Shown: in pieces, positions 24,976 to 40,305 of the stretch
Layout of the letters: each line of letters begins with the position of its first letter
How positions within the stretch are numbered: position 1 is the first letter of the stretch
Origin: Rhodovulum adriaticum
GTDB lineage: Bacteria; Pseudomonadota; Alphaproteobacteria; Rhodobacterales; Rhodobacteraceae
DNA: 64,000 bases
Direction: 5' to 3'
Assembly (NCBI RefSeq): GCF_004345735.1
Contig: NZ_SLXL01000002.1
Coordinates: 124,001 to 188,000, forward strand
Made by a program: the position numbers and the translations under genes
The notes under the pieces: generated by a model
Databases searched by the model: none
Told to the model about the DNA's origin: nothing
What the model saw: the letters and a program-made list of their open reading frames with translations, nothing else

Positions 24976-25878
24976 CTATCCGGCCCCCTCGATCAGGTCG
25001 CGCAGGTGTTCGGCCTGCCGTTCCACCATGCGCCGCCCCTCGTCTATGGCTACGGGGGCGCGGTGCAGGTCCAGAACCGACATCTCGCCCAAATCGGCGT
25101 TCAACAGCACATGCGGCGGCTCGCCCGCCAGGCGGCTGCGGCGGATCTGCTCGGTCATCACGTCGATGGCGATCGACACGACCTCCAGGTAATTCGGGGC
25201 GCGCGGCCCGTCCTCGGGGGTGGGCAACAGCGCGGATAGCTGGTCCTGCACCGCATCGGGCAGCGCGTCGGCCAGCCCTTGCCAGATCGCTGGTTCGGGG
25301 TCGGGCGCGCGCCACAGGCGGCCATGGCGCTTGGCGTTCGGGTTGGCGGCGATGATGATATCCGCCCCCAATGCCCGCGCTGCCGACACCGGCACCGGGT
25401 TGGTCAACCCGCCATCCAGCAGCCAACGCCCCTGATGCCGGTAGGGGCTGATGATCCCCGGCAACGCGGCCGAGGCGCGCACCGCCGCGCCCAGATCGCC
25501 GCTTTGCAGCCAGATCTCGCGCCCGGTCTCCAGGTCGGTGGCCACGGCGACGAAGGGCATGTCCAGCGCGTCGAAACTGTCGGGCAGGCCCAGTTCGGCC
25601 AGAACCTCGGTGATATGGCGCCCCTCGACCAGCCCGCCGCTGGACAGGCGCACATCCAGCAATCGCACCAGCCGCGCGCGGGTCATCTCGCGCGTCCAGT
25701 CCTCCAGCGCGTCCAGACGGCCAGCGGCATAGGCCGCGCCCACGACCGCCCCCATGGAACAGCCCGCGATCACGTCCGGTCGCAGGCCCAATCCCTCAAG
25801 CCCGCGCAGCACGCCGATATGGCACCACCCGCGCGCCCCGCCCGAGCCAAGCACAAGGCCGATCCGGGGGCGCGCCAC
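24976..25878 (-). CDS. Patatin-like phospholipase family protein (RssA type)
   Basis: A 300-residue serine hydrolase with the patatin oxyanion loop GSGGARGW at residues 11-18, nucleophile Ser41 in the elbow GCSMGA, and the catalytic Asp in WLLDGGLTNPVPV. The length and lack of signal peptide fit cytosolic RssA-like proteins. It lies head to tail behind uvrA with a 5-bp gap on the same strand, and is convergent with the Hint gene. The lipid substrate is not known. Confidence 0.9.
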   Translation of the reverse strand: MARPRIGLVLGSGGARGWCHIGVLRGLEGLGLRPDVIAGCSMGAVVGAAYAAGRLDALEDWTREMTRARLVRLLDVRLSSGGLVEGRHITEVLAELGLPDSFDALDMPFVAVATDLETGREIWLQSGDLGAAVRASAALPGIISPYRHQGRWLLDGGLTNPVPVSAARALGADIIIAANPNAKRHGRLWRAPDPEPAIWQGLADALPDAVQDQLSALLPTPEDGPRAPNYLEVVSIAIDVMTEQIRRSRLAGEPPHVLLNADLGEMSVLDLHRAPVAIDEGRRMVERQAEHLRDLIEGAG

Positions 25879-25883
25879 GCCCC

Positions 25884-28742
<2,859 letters not shown>

Positions 28743-28808
28743 GGCTGCCCCCGGGACTGACCTGTGAAGAAATAGTTGACGCAGCCCCGATTCCCAACCG
28801 GAAACTGA

Positions 28809-28823
28809 GAACAAGTGACGAAC
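28809..28823. promoter_or_regulatory. LexA (SOS) box of uvrA
   Basis: GAACAAGTGACGAAC is a perfect GAAC-N7-GAAC, the alphaproteobacterial LexA direct repeat (GTTC-N7-GTTC on the uvrA strand). It is in the uvrA-rhodanese divergent gap. Confidence 0.85.
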
Positions 28824-28920
28824 ACCCGCCCCTGCGGCGCCCTGTCAGCCGATTGCCGCTTAACAATCGGGCGCGGCCTCTTATAGTCGCGGACACGAAG
28901 CCGCAACAGGAGGACGCGCC

Positions 28921-29295
28921 ATGTTCAGTTGGGTCGAACTCTTCGGCAAGGTCTACCCTTATGTCGAGGAAATCCGCGCGCGCGAGGCCGCCGAATTCGC
29001 CGAGAAAGGCCAGATCGTGCTGATCGACGTACGCGCGGACCATGAAATCCGCCGCTTCGGCAAGTGCAAGGGCGCGATTCATATCCCCATGCACATGGTC
29101 CGCCATGCGGCGAACACCGCCAGCCCGCACCACCACCCGGCGCTGGACCCCGAAAAGACCTTTGCCCTCTATTGCGAGACTGGCAACGACGCCCTGGTCG
29201 CCGCGCGCATCATGCTGAAATCCGGTTACAAGGACGTCTATAACATGGGCGCCTTCCGCGAATGGATGAACGCCAAGCTGCCGCTGGAAAAATAG
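28921..29295 (+). CDS. Rhodanese-like domain protein
   Basis: A 124-residue single-domain sulfurtransferase-like protein, with VLIDVRADHEIRRFGKCKGA and the active-site loop starting at Cys85 (YCETGNDALVAARIM). Persulfide chemistry is expected but the acceptor is unknown. The ATG follows AGGAGGACGCGCC. Divergent from uvrA. It lacks a signal peptide. Confidence 0.88.
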   Translation: MFSWVELFGKVYPYVEEIRAREAAEFAEKGQIVLIDVRADHEIRRFGKCKGAIHIPMHMVRHAANTASPHHHPALDPEKTFALYCETGNDALVAARIMLKSGYKDVYNMGAFREWMNAKLPLEK

Positions 29296-29343
29296 CGCCC
29301 GCGGGGTTGGGCCTGGCTCTGGACATCGGGGCCGTTCCGCGCC

Positions 29344-29958
29344 ATGCCCGGCGCCATGGAAACCACACCGCGCCATAGCCTGCTAGAGGATATCCAGGGC
29401 CTGTTCGTCGGCACCCTGCTGGTCGCGCTGTCGGTGCAACTGCTGCAAAGCGCGGGACTGGTCACGGGCCAGATTGCCGGTCTGTCGCTGGTGACGGCCT
29501 ATGCCAGCGGGATCGGCTTTGGCCCGGTGTTCTTTGCGTTCAATCTGCCCTTCTACTGGCTGGCACTGCGCCGCGTGGGGCTGGCCTTCACGCTGAAGAC
29601 ATTCGGGGCCGTGGCGTTGCTGTCGCTGTTCACCGAGTTGCTGCCAAACCTGTTGCGCATCGAGGCGATGCACCCGCTGGCCGGCGCGATCCTGGCCGGG
29701 GCAACCGCAGGCGCCGGGCTGCTGGCGCTGTTCCGTCACGGGGCGTCCCTGGGCGGCGTGGGTATCCTGGCATTCTGGTTGCAGGACACCCGCGGGATCA
29801 AGGCGGGCTGGGTGCAACTGGGATTCGACGCGGTGGTCTTTGCCCTGGCCTTTGCGGTGATCCCGCCAGTGACGGTGCTCTATTCGCTGATCGGCGCGGG
29901 CCTGCTGAACGTGATCATCGCCACCAATCACCGCCGCGACCGCTATATCGCGCGCTGA
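29344..29958 (+). CDS. YitT family integral membrane protein
   Basis: The 204-residue protein has about five hydrophobic helices and the YitT/DUF161 pattern: [56 protein letters not shown] and [20 protein letters not shown]. No function is established for the family in this group. The start could be the ATG at 29344 or the in-frame Met four codons later. The SMR gene follows after 8 bp. Confidence 0.85.
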   Translation: MPGAMETTPRHSLLEDIQGLFVGTLLVALSVQLLQSAGLVTGQIAGLSLVTAYASGIGFGPVFFAFNLPFYWLALRRVGLAFTLKTFGAVALLSLFTELLPNLLRIEAMHPLAGAILAGATAGAGLLALFRHGASLGGVGILAFWLQDTRGIKAGWVQLGFDAVVFALAFAVIPPVTVLYSLIGAGLLNVIIATNHRRDRYIAR

Positions 29959-29966
29959 GGATCCCC

Positions 29967-30302
29967 ATGCCGAAATCCTATCTTTTCCTGCTTGCTGCCA
30001 TCCTGTGCGAAACCGTCGGCACATCCGCGCTGCAGGCCAGCCAGCAATTCACGCGCCTGCTGCCCAGCGTGATCGTGGTCGTCGGTTATGCGCTGTCCTT
30101 CTACTTTCTGTCCTTCGCGCTGCGCACCATCCCGGTGGGCGTGGCCTATGCGATCTGGTCGGGGCTGGGCATCGTTCTGATCGCGGCGATCGGCTGGGCG
30201 GTGTTCGGCCAGCGCATCGATCTGGCCGGGGCCGCGGGCATGGGAATGATCGTGGCCGGGATCGCGGTGATACACCTGTTTTCGAAAACCGGCGCGCACT
30301 GA
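29967..30302 (+). CDS. Small multidrug resistance (SMR) family efflux protein
   Basis: A 111-residue, four-helix membrane protein. Glu15 in the first helix ([10 protein letters not shown]) corresponds to the essential proton/substrate-binding Glu14 of EmrE, and [20 protein letters not shown] is the SMR signature. Such proteins work as antiparallel dimers exporting cations, or as guanidinium exporters; the sequence alone does not separate these. Probably in one transcript with the YitT gene. Confidence 0.92.
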   Translation: MPKSYLFLLAAILCETVGTSALQASQQFTRLLPSVIVVVGYALSFYFLSFALRTIPVGVAYAIWSGLGIVLIAAIGWAVFGQRIDLAGAAGMGMIVAGIAVIHLFSKTGAH

Positions 30303-30369
30303 GCATTCTCTCTGGCTTTTCGGGACGAAACCGCCTATCGGCAGGGCAACCCCAAAAAGGCAAAATGAT

Positions 30370-32190
30370 ATGGACCTTCGCAACATCGCGATCATCGCGC
30401 ATGTGGACCACGGCAAGACAACGCTGGTGGACCAGCTTTTGAAACAATCGGGCGCCTTCCGCGAGAACCAGGCGGTGGCCGAGCGCGCGATGGACAGCAA
30501 CGACCTGGAACGCGAGCGCGGGATCACGATCCTGGCCAAGGCGACATCGGTCGAATGGGACGGCCACCGGGTGAACATCGTCGACACCCCCGGCCACGCC
30601 GATTTCGGTGGCGAGGTGGAACGCATCCTGTCCATGGTCGATGGCGTGGTGCTGCTGGTGGACGCAGCCGAAGGCCCGATGCCCCAGACCAAGTTCGTAA
30701 CCTCCAAGGCGCTGGCCCTGGGCCTGCGGCCTATCGTGGTTCTGAACAAGGTGGACAAGCCCGACGCCGAACCCGACCGCGCCCTGGACGAGGTGTTCGA
30801 CCTTTTCGCCAACCTGGGCGCCACGGACGAACAGCTGGATTTCCCGCATATGTATGCCTCGGGCCGGTCGGGCTGGGCGGATGCCACGCTGGACGGGCCG
30901 CGCAAGGATCTGCACGCGCTCTTCGATCTGATCCTGGATCACGTGCCTGCCCCGCGGCAGTTGGCCCATGTGGACGAACCCTTCCGCATGCTGGCCACGA
31001 CGCTGGGTGCGGACCCGTTCATCGGGCGCATCCTGACCGGCCGGATCGAAAGCGGCCGGGTGAAACCGGGCGACCAGGTCAAGGCGCTGTCGCGCACCGG
31101 CGACCTGATCGAAAACTTCCGCGTGACCAAGGTGCTGGCCTTCCGCGGCCTGGGCCAGCAGCCCATCGACGAGGGCGAGGCCGGCGATATCGTGACGCTG
31201 GCGGGCATGTCCAAGGCGACCGTGGCCGACACCCTGTGCGCACCGGCGGTGGATACCCCCCTGCCCGCCCAGCCGATCGACCCGCCGACCATCACCGTCA
31301 CCTTCGGCATCAACGACAGCCCGCTGGCAGGCCGCGACGGCAAGAAGGTGCAATCGCGCGTGATCCGCGAGCGGCTGATGAAAGAGGCCGAATCGAACGT
31401 GGCAATCCGTGTCACCGACACCCCCGGCGGCGAGGCGTTCGAGGTCGCGGGCCGCGGCGAATTGCAGATGGGCGTGCTGATCGAAAACATGCGCCGCGAA
31501 GGGTTCGAGCTGTCGATTTCCCGCCCGCAAGTTTTGATGCGCGAAGAAGACGGCCAGAAGCTGGAGCCAATCGAGGAAGTCACCATCGACGTGGATGACG
31601 AATACTCGGGCGTCGTGATCGAGAAACTGACCGGCGCGCGCCGCGGCGAGATGGTCGAAATGCGACCCGCTGGCGCGGGCAAGACGCGGATCGTGGCCCA
31701 TGTCCCCTCGCGCGGGCTGATCGGCTATCACGGTGAGTTCCTGACCGACACCCGCGGCAGCGGGGTGCTGAACCGCGTGTTCCACGAATGGGCCCCCTAC
31801 AAGGGGTCGATCCCGGGCCGGCGCGCGGGTGTGCTGATCTCGATGGAGGATGGCACCTCGGTCGCCTACGCGCTGTGGAACCTCGAAGAGCGCGGTCGCC
31901 TGTTCATCGGCGCGCAGGCGCCCGTCTACCAGGGCATGATCATCGGCGAGCATTCGCGCGACAACGACCTGGAAGTGAACCCGCTGAAGGGCAAGAAGCT
32001 GACCAACGTGCGCGCCTCTGGCACTGACGACGCGGTGCGGCTGACCACGCCGGTGACGATGAGCCTGGAAGAGGCCATCGCCTATATCGACGACGACGAA
32101 CTGGTCGAGGTCACGCCCAACGCGGTCCGCCTGCGCAAGCGGTTCCTGGATCCGCATGAACGCAAACGCGCGGCGCGGGCGGCGAGCTGA
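30370..32190 (+). CDS. typA: Ribosome-associated GTPase TypA/BipA
   Basis: A 606-residue translational GTPase with G1 [15 protein letters not shown] at residue 10, switch [13 protein letters not shown]3 [15 protein letters not shown] and G4 [14 protein letters not shown], then the EF-G-like domains and the BipA-specific C-terminal domain ([20 protein letters not shown]). It acts in 50S subunit maturation and stress adaptation. AAAGGC precedes the ATG. A strong hairpin and repeat copy C follow the gene. Confidence 0.97.
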   Translation: MDLRNIAIIAHVDHGKTTLVDQLLKQSGAFRENQAVAERAMDSNDLERERGITILAKATSVEWDGHRVNIVDTPGHADFGGEVERILSMVDGVVLLVDAAEGPMPQTKFVTSKALALGLRPIVVLNKVDKPDAEPDRALDEVFDLFANLGATDEQLDFPHMYASGRSGWADATLDGPRKDLHALFDLILDHVPAPRQLAHVDEPFRMLATTLGADPFIGRILTGRIESGRVKPGDQVKALSRTGDLIENFRVTKVLAFRGLGQQPIDEGEAGDIVTLAGMSKATVADTLCAPAVDTPLPAQPIDPPTITVTFGINDSPLAGRDGKKVQSRVIRERLMKEAESNVAIRVTDTPGGEAFEVAGRGELQMGVLIENMRREGFELSISRPQVLMREEDGQKLEPIEEVTIDVDDEYSGVVIEKLTGARRGEMVEMRPAGAGKTRIVAHVPSRGLIGYHGEFLTDTRGSGVLNRVFHEWAPYKGSIPGRRAGVLISMEDGTSVAYALWNLEERGRLFIGAQAPVYQGMIIGEHSRDNDLEVNPLKGKKLTNVRASGTDDAVRLTTPVTMSLEEAIAYIDDDELVEVTPNAVRLRKRFLDPHERKRAARAAS

Positions 32191-32211
32191 CGATTTTTCA
32201 GTGAAAAATCG
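32191..32211 (+). terminator. Hairpin immediately after typA
   Basis: CGATTTTTC (32191-32199) pairs perfectly with GAAAAATCG (32203-32211) around AGT, starting at the base after the typA stop. A GGGCC/GGCCC stem follows (32213-32225) and then repeat copy C with a TATTT run. Confidence 0.65.
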
Positions 32212-32230
32212 CGGGCCTGCGGCCCGGTTT

Positions 32231-32252
32231 GGGTATTTGGACCAAGAAGAAG
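32231..32252 (+). repeat. 22-bp intergenic repeat, copy C
   Basis: GGGTATTT, GG, ACCAAGAAGAAG, between the convergent ends of typA and the DUF1330 gene. It follows two stems and is followed by another dyad, GGCGCCCC (32256-32263) with GGGGCGCC (32270-32277). Confidence 0.8.
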
Positions 32253-32377
32253 ACAGGCGCCCCGAACAGGGGGCGCCGTCACACTAACCTGTTATTTTTT
32301 GGGGCATGCGGCCATGGCTGCGCGCAGTCGGCAAGCGGATCGCGGGCGGGCCACCTTTCGGCTAGCCTTGGCACGGG

Positions 32378-32665
32378 CTATTCCGAGGTCTCGACGATCA
32401 GCAATTCGCGTTCCGAGGCGCCGCGGGCGTGATCTAGCGCCTGCTGGTATTCGGGCGAGTGATAACAGGCCTCTGCCGCCTCGACCGAGGGGAATTGCGC
32501 GACCACGTTGCGCGGCCGTTCCTTGCCCTCTAGCTGTACGAACCGGCCGCCGCGCGCGATAAAGCGGCCGCCGTGTGTCGCGATGGCCGGTCCCGCCAGT
32601 TCCGCGTAGCGGGCATAGGCCGCGGGATCGGTGACGGTTACATGGGCGATCCAAAGGGCTGGCAT
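32378..32665 (-). CDS. DUF1330 family protein
   Basis: A 95-residue ferredoxin-fold dimeric alpha/beta-barrel-type protein. The pattern ALWIAHVTVTDPAAYARYAE, GGRFIARGGRFVQLEGKERP, then NVVAQFPSVEAAEACYHSPE and YQQALDHARGASERELLIVE is typical of DUF1330. The biochemical role is unknown. The open frame extends into alaS, but the ATG at 32665, 4 bp after the alaS stop, gives the family start. Confidence 0.88.
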   Translation of the reverse strand: MPALWIAHVTVTDPAAYARYAELAGPAIATHGGRFIARGGRFVQLEGKERPRNVVAQFPSVEAAEACYHSPEYQQALDHARGASERELLIVETSE

Positions 32666-32669
32666 CGAC

Positions 32670-35327
<2,658 letters not shown>

Positions 35328-35405
35328 GTGCGGCTGACCTTTCGGACCTGTGGGGCGTTTGTCGCCCCGATGTATCGCCGCGCGCGGGGCCTGTCCATGC
35401 CCAAG

Positions 35406-35431
35406 AAAAAGGCCGGGCCAAAGGCCCGGCC
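35406..35431 (-). terminator. Rho-independent terminator of recA
   Basis: GGCCGGGCC (35411-35419) pairs with GGCCCGGCC (35423-35431) around three bases; on the minus strand the stem is followed by TTTTT (complement of 35406-35410). It lies 20 bp after the recA stop. Confidence 0.9.
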
Positions 35432-35451
35432 GATCGGTCATCTGTCTTGCC

Positions 35452-36516
35452 TCAGGCCTCGACCAGGTCGTCGTCGGGGCCGCTGCCGAAATCCAGCCCA
35501 TGCGCGGCGCGGATCTTGTCCTCGATCGCGTGCGCGATATCCGGGTTTTCGCGCAAGAAGGTCTTGGCGTTCTCGCGCCCCTGGCCGATGCGTTCGTCCC
35601 CGTAGGAATACCAGGCGCCGGACTTGTCCACGACGCCGGCCTTTACGCCCAGGTCGATCAATTCGCCGGTCTTGGAAATGCCCTCGCCGTACATGATGTC
35701 GAATTCCACCTGCTTGAACGGCGGCGCGACCTTGTTCTTGACGACCTTCACCCGGGTCGCATTGCCCACGACCTCGTCCCGGTCCTTGATCGCGCCGATG
35801 CGGCGGATGTCCAGCCGGACGGACGAATAGAATTTCAGCGCGTTGCCGCCCGTGGTGGTTTCGGGGCTGCCGAACATGACGCCGATCTTCATGCGGATCT
35901 GGTTGATGAAGATCACCATGCAGTTGGACCGCGAGATGGAACCGGTCAGCTTGCGCATGGCCTGGCTCATCAGGCGGGCCTGCACCCCGACCGAGCTGTC
36001 GCCCATGTCGCCCTCAAGCTCGGACTTGGGGGTCAGCGCGGCGACCGAGTCGACCACGACCATGCTGACGGCGCCGGACCGGACCAGCGTATCGGTGATC
36101 TCCAGCGCCTGTTCGCCGGTATCGGGTTGCGAAATCAGCAATTCGTCCAGGTCCACGCCCAGCTTGCGCGCGTATTGCGGGTCCAGCGCGTGTTCGGCAT
36201 CCACAAAGGCGCAGACGCCCCCCTTTTTCTGTTCCTCGGCCACGCAATGCAGGGTCAGCGTGGTCTTGCCGGAACTTTCGGGGCCGTAGATCTCGATGAT
36301 GCGGCCCTTGGGCAGCCCGCCGATCCCCAACGCGATGTCCAGCCCCAGAGAGCCGGTCGAGGTGGCCTCGATCTCTGCCACGGGGTTGTCGGCGCCCAGC
36401 TTCATGATGGAGCCTTTGCCGAATTGACGTTCGATCTGCGCCAGCGCGGAATCGAGCGCCTTCTGTTTGTCGGGATTACGCTTGTCTGCCATGTCGAGAA
36501 GGGTCGCTGAGGCCAT
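35452..36516 (-). CDS. recA: Recombinase RecA
   Basis: A 354-residue recombinase and LexA co-protease, with [20 protein letters not shown], Walker [34 protein letters not shown] and the L2 loop [20 protein letters not shown]-like region. Among several in-frame Met codons I chose 36516 ([19 protein letters not shown]): it has AAGGATG upstream and matches the N-terminus of Rhodobacter RecA. A perfect LexA box lies 51-65 bp upstream and a strong terminator follows the gene, so it is a monocistronic SOS gene. Confidence 0.97.
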   Translation of the reverse strand: MASATLLDMADKRNPDKQKALDSALAQIERQFGKGSIMKLGADNPVAEIEATSTGSLGLDIALGIGGLPKGRIIEIYGPESSGKTTLTLHCVAEEQKKGGVCAFVDAEHALDPQYARKLGVDLDELLISQPDTGEQALEITDTLVRSGAVSMVVVDSVAALTPKSELEGDMGDSSVGVQARLMSQAMRKLTGSISRSNCMVIFINQIRMKIGVMFGSPETTTGGNALKFYSSVRLDIRRIGAIKDRDEVVGNATRVKVVKNKVAPPFKQVEFDIMYGEGISKTGELIDLGVKAGVVDKSGAWYSYGDERIGQGRENAKTFLRENPDIAHAIEDKIRAAHGLDFGSGPDDDLVEA

Positions 36517-36566
36517 GAGTTGCATCCTTATTCCACACCCAGTGCCGGGCGGCAATCGTTGCGCTT

Positions 36567-36581
36567 GTTCACTATGTGTTC
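36567..36581. promoter_or_regulatory. LexA (SOS) box of recA
   Basis: GTTCACTATGTGTTC is a perfect GTTC-N7-GTTC, 51-65 bp upstream of the chosen recA start, in the 143-bp gap between recA and cckA. Confidence 0.88.
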
Positions 36582-36659
36582 CCACCGTTATGGGGTTAAA
36601 ACGGGAACATTTCAACAGGTTTCTCCACAGCACCCTCGCAGAACAGGGTTAACGCCGTC

Positions 36660-38954
36660 TTACCGCGGCCCGGACCCGATCGCGCGCTGGACGGTGGCGG
36701 CCAGGCTGTCCAGCGAAAACGGTTTTTGCAGGAACTCCGCCCCCTCGATTCGCGCTCGCGCCTCGCCCGCGGCCTCCTCCGCATGGCCCGAGATGAACAG
36801 GACGGGCAGGCCCGGGCGACGGAACCGCACCTCGGCGGCCAGCGTGGGGCCGTCGATTTCCGGCATCACCATGTCGGTGATCAGCAGGTCGGGCTGCAGA
36901 TCATCCTCTTCCAGCAGGTCCAGCGCATCCTGCCCGCAGGCAGCCTCTAACACGGTGTGGCCCTTCAGGCGCAGGGCGCGCGCGGCGAAGGCCCGCACCG
37001 GGGCCTCGTCCTCGACCAGCAGGACGACGCCGCCTGCGGCGGGCTCTTCGGGGGCGGGGGCGGCGGGCGCAGGTGGCGCGGCTGCCTCGCCCGCATGGGC
37101 GGGCAGGTAGATCGAAAAACAACTGCCCTCGCCGACGGCGCTTTCTGCGAAGATGAAACCGCCGGTCTGCTTGACGATCCCATAGGCGGTGGACAGGCCC
37201 AGCCCGGTCCCCTCTCCAGGGCGCTTGGTGGTAAAGAACGGCTCGAATATCTTGGGCAGCTTGTCGGGCGGTATGCCCGCCCCCTCATCCCGGACATGGA
37301 TCACCGCATAGCGCCCCGGGGGCACCACAGCCTTGTCACGGCGCCAGGGCGCCGGCACGGTCAGCAACGCGCATTCGATCAGAATTTCGCCCCCCGCCGG
37401 CATCGCGTCGCGGGCATTGACGACAAGATTCATCACCACCTGTTCCAGTTGCCGCTTGTCGGCGCGCACCGGGGGCAGGCCGGGCGCGTGGCGCATGCGC
37501 AGCCGCACCTTGTCACCGACCAGCCGGTCCAGCAGGTGGCCCAGTTCGGCCAGAACATCGGGCAGGTCCAGCACCTGCGGGCGCAAGGTCTGCTTGCGCG
37601 AAAAGGCCAGCAGTTGCGCCACCAGGCTGGCGGCGCGGTTGGCGTTCTGGTGGATCTGAACAAGATCGCCATAATCGGGGTCACCGGCATCGTGGCGCAG
37701 CATCAACAGGTCGCAATGGCCCGAGATCGCCGTCAGCAGGTTGTTGAAATCATGCGCAACCCCACCGGCAAGCTGGCCGATCGCCTGCATCTTCTGGCTT
37801 TGGGCGAATTGCGCCTCCAGCGTCTTCATCTCGGTCACGTCGTCCAGGACCGCGACCAGCCCGCCCCCGCGATGCGGGGTCAGCGTGACCCGCAGATAGG
37901 TCTCGCAGGTGGGACGGGCGGCGCGCAGAACCTCTGCGGGATGAGCGGTTCGCCCCTCGGCGGCGGCGGCCAGCCAGTCGCGGACCGGCCGCCCCAATCC
38001 CTCCAGCAAGTCGCAGAGATTGCCGGCCTCGCCCGAGGCCAACCCCAACAGCGCCCGCGCCCGGGCGTTGGCCAGGTGGATCGCGCCATCCCGCCCCAGT
38101 TGCACCAGGGCCACCGGCAAAGCATCCAGCAGCGCGGTCACCGCGTCGGGCGCGCCCTGCGCGGCACTGTCCGGCGGCTCCGGAGGCAGCAGGTAGATTT
38201 CCTCGGTCTCGGGATCCACGGCCAAGCGCAGGATGCGGCGCAGAATCGGCCCCACCGGCGTGGCGATTTCGACGGTTATGTCGCAACCGGCGGGCAGGTC
38301 GCCCAGCCCCAGATCGGCCAGGGTGCGTGGCATCCGCGCGAACAGCGCCCGCGTTGCAGGGTTGGCCGACAGGACCATCCCGCCGCGCGTGACACGCAGC
38401 ATGGGCAGGGCCGTTGGGGCGCCTTCGGCCTCCCCTCCCTCGAACCGCCACAGATAGGCACGCAGCGCCGCCCGGGTCACGGTCACCCGCACGGCCCCGG
38501 CAGGACCGTGAGCCAGACGCTGGGCCGCACTGTCGCGTGCCGCGTCGTCCAACAGGTCTGCCACCGCGCGCGCGGGATCCGCGAAGAGGGCGGTCAACCC
38601 GAACTGCAGCGGCTGGCCGCGGGCCAAAGGCCAGCGGTGGCGGGCCGCCCCCGTCGCCAGCAGCACCCGCCCGATCGGATCGGTGACGACCGCAGCCCCG
38701 GTTTCATCCGCGATCAGCCGCGCCATGGCCCGCTGCCCAAACGGCCCCCCGCGCCGAAACAGGGCCCAGGCGACCAGCGCCAGCGCGGCCAGCGCCCCGC
38801 CGGCCGACAGCAAGAGCAAGGCCATCGCGGGCCCCGGCGCCAGCATCGCCAACCCGCCCAACCCGCCAGCACCGCCCAGCAACCAGACGGGCGCGTCTGG
38901 CCGGGCAAGGGGATCGCGGGCAAGGACCGCAAAGGCAGGGGCGGGGCGGGACAA
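36660..38954 (-). CDS. cckA: Hybrid histidine kinase CckA
   Basis: The kinase at the top of the CckA-ChpT-CtrA phosphorelay. Order: two N-terminal membrane helices, two PAS-like segments, the DHp helix with phospho-His in QLAGGVAHDFNNLLTAISG, HATPase (VMNLVVNARDAMPAGG, DEGAGIPPDKLPKIFEPFFT, GTGLGLSTAYGIVKQTGG) and a C-terminal receiver with phospho-Asp in LLITDMVMPEIDGP. Sequence over DHp and ATPase is close to Caulobacter CckA. I propose a TTG start at 38954 (764 residues) because GGAG lies 6 bases before it; the longest frame starts at a GTG at 38999 without such a site. A CtrA box is 47 bp upstream. Confidence 0.88.
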   Translation of the reverse strand: MSRPAPAFAVLARDPLARPDAPVWLLGGAGGLGGLAMLAPGPAMALLLLSAGGALAALALVAWALFRRGGPFGQRAMARLIADETGAAVVTDPIGRVLLATGAARHRWPLARGQPLQFGLTALFADPARAVADLLDDAARDSAAQRLAHGPAGAVRVTVTRAALRAYLWRFEGGEAEGAPTALPMLRVTRGGMVLSANPATRALFARMPRTLADLGLGDLPAGCDITVEIATPVGPILRRILRLAVDPETEEIYLLPPEPPDSAAQGAPDAVTALLDALPVALVQLGRDGAIHLANARARALLGLASGEAGNLCDLLEGLGRPVRDWLAAAAEGRTAHPAEVLRAARPTCETYLRVTLTPHRGGGLVAVLDDVTEMKTLEAQFAQSQKMQAIGQLAGGVAHDFNNLLTAISGHCDLLMLRHDAGDPDYGDLVQIHQNANRAASLVAQLLAFSRKQTLRPQVLDLPDVLAELGHLLDRLVGDKVRLRMRHAPGLPPVRADKRQLEQVVMNLVVNARDAMPAGGEILIECALLTVPAPWRRDKAVVPPGRYAVIHVRDEGAGIPPDKLPKIFEPFFTTKRPGEGTGLGLSTAYGIVKQTGGFIFAESAVGEGSCFSIYLPAHAGEAAAPPAPAAPAPEEPAAGGVVLLVEDEAPVRAFAARALRLKGHTVLEAACGQDALDLLEEDDLQPDLLITDMVMPEIDGPTLAAEVRFRRPGLPVLFISGHAEEAAGEARARIEGAEFLQKPFSLDSLAATVQRAIGSGPR

Positions 38955-39000
38955 GGCAGACTCCGGTCGTGACGGGCAGGCGCAGTGTTCCCGACACACG

Positions 39001-39015
39001 TTAACCGTGGGTTAA
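39001..39015. promoter_or_regulatory. CtrA box upstream of cckA
   Basis: TTAACCGTGGGTTAA is a perfect TTAA-N7-TTAA. It overlaps the rsmB-type gene's TAA stop (39012-39014) and sits just before the cckA frame, suggesting direct CtrA feedback on its own kinase. Confidence 0.72.
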
Positions 39016-40190
39016 CATCCCCCACCCCGACGGCGCAGCACCGCGGCATAGAACCCGTCCCCGCCCTGCAGCGGGGTCAACCGGCGCTCGGCCTCCAGGT
39101 GCCAGCCGTCGTGACGGGCCAGGAACGCGGCCACCTGATCGCCATTCTCCGCCCGGATCAGGGAACAGGTCGCATAGCCCAGCGCACCGCCCGGCGCGAC
39201 CAGCGGCGCGGCCCGGTCCAGGATTCCGGCCTGCACCTGTGTCAGGCGGGCCAGGTCCGCCGGTGTGGTCCGCCACTTGGCCTCGGGGCTGCGCCGCCAT
39301 GCCCCCGACCCGGTACAGGGCACATCGCAAATGACAAGGTCATAAGGCGCCCCGGCAGCGGGATCCTGAACGCATGTCACCCGCGCCCCGGCCCGCGCCG
39401 CCCGCGCGGGCAGATCGCGCATCCGTGCGGGGGCCGCATCATGGGCGGCATAGGTCGCCCCGACCCGCGCCGCCAGCGCCAAGGTCTTGCCCCCGCCGCC
39501 GGCACAGTAATCCAGTACCTTGCCGCCCTCGGGCACGGGCATGATGTCGGCAACGGCCTGAGAGGCGGCATCCTGCACCTCGACCAGCCCCTTTGCAAAG
39601 GCCTGGCTGCCGCGCACGCGACGGGCACCTTCGGTGACCTCCAGTGCTGTGGGCGACAGCGGGTGGGGGCGCGTGGCGATTCCCTCTTCCGCCAGGGCCG
39701 CGCGCACCTGTGCAACGGTTGACCGCGCGGCGTTGATCCGCAGGAACACCGGCGCACGCAGCCGCAACGCCTGCATCACCGACAGAAAATCCGCGCCGAG
39801 GCTGTCGCGCAAGTCCGGGGCCAGGCCATCCGGGCAATCGCAGGCGACCAGTTCGGGCAGATCGGCGGGGGGCAGCCCGCCCCCCTGCTCGGACGCGGTC
39901 AGCGGCGCCGGGGCGTACCCCTCGCCGGTAAAAAGCGTCTGCGGATCCTCGCCCCGTGCGCGCAGCAATCCGATCATCATGCAGCGCCCGGTGTCCCCCC
40001 CACCCAAAGCCTCGACAGAGCGGCGACAGCGCAGCGCATCAAACACAAGATCACGGATGGCGGCCCGGTCGCCTGACCCGGCATAGCGGTTGGCCCGCGA
40101 CCAGTTGGTCAACAACTGTTCTGCCGCGCCGCCGGCCAACCAGCCGTCCAGCAGGCCGATCGCCGCCGCGATGCGCGCCGCGGGGGTCAT
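39012..40190 (-). CDS. RsmB/NOP family RNA (cytosine-5) methyltransferase
   Basis: The 392-residue SAM-dependent enzyme has the Rossmann motif GGKVLDYCAGGGGKTLALAA, the motif IV Cys292 in ICDVPCTGSGAWRR and the catalytic motif VI Cys in GYATCSLIRAENGDQVAAFL, as in rRNA m5C methyltransferases. The N-terminal NusB-like part of RsmB is shortened. Exact rRNA position is unknown. Its stop codon lies within the CtrA box of cckA. Confidence 0.88.
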   Translation of the reverse strand: MTPAARIAAAIGLLDGWLAGGAAEQLLTNWSRANRYAGSGDRAAIRDLVFDALRCRRSVEALGGGDTGRCMMIGLLRARGEDPQTLFTGEGYAPAPLTASEQGGGLPPADLPELVACDCPDGLAPDLRDSLGADFLSVMQALRLRAPVFLRINAARSTVAQVRAALAEEGIATRPHPLSPTALEVTEGARRVRGSQAFAKGLVEVQDAASQAVADIMPVPEGGKVLDYCAGGGGKTLALAARVGATYAAHDAAPARMRDLPARAARAGARVTCVQDPAAGAPYDLVICDVPCTGSGAWRRSPEAKWRTTPADLARLTQVQAGILDRAAPLVAPGGALGYATCSLIRAENGDQVAAFLARHDGWHLEAERRLTPLQGGDGFYAAVLRRRGGGC

Positions 40191-40305
40191 GCCGCACCCC
40201 TCAGAATGCGGTGCAAGCCAAAACCGGCCCCCGGCAAAACCGCCCGACCCGGCCCCGCAAATGTCAGGTGTCGCATCGCCCTGCCCTCCAACGGCGCGGG
40301 GCGCC

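Noticed and set aside
35328-35501. N-terminal extension of alaS
   Set aside because: It crosses the recA terminator hairpin; the family start is at 35327.
39000-39011. cckA start at the GTG 38999
   Set aside because: No ribosome-binding site and it abuts the CtrA box; the TTG at 38954 has GGAG six bases upstream. Kept as an alternative in the feature.
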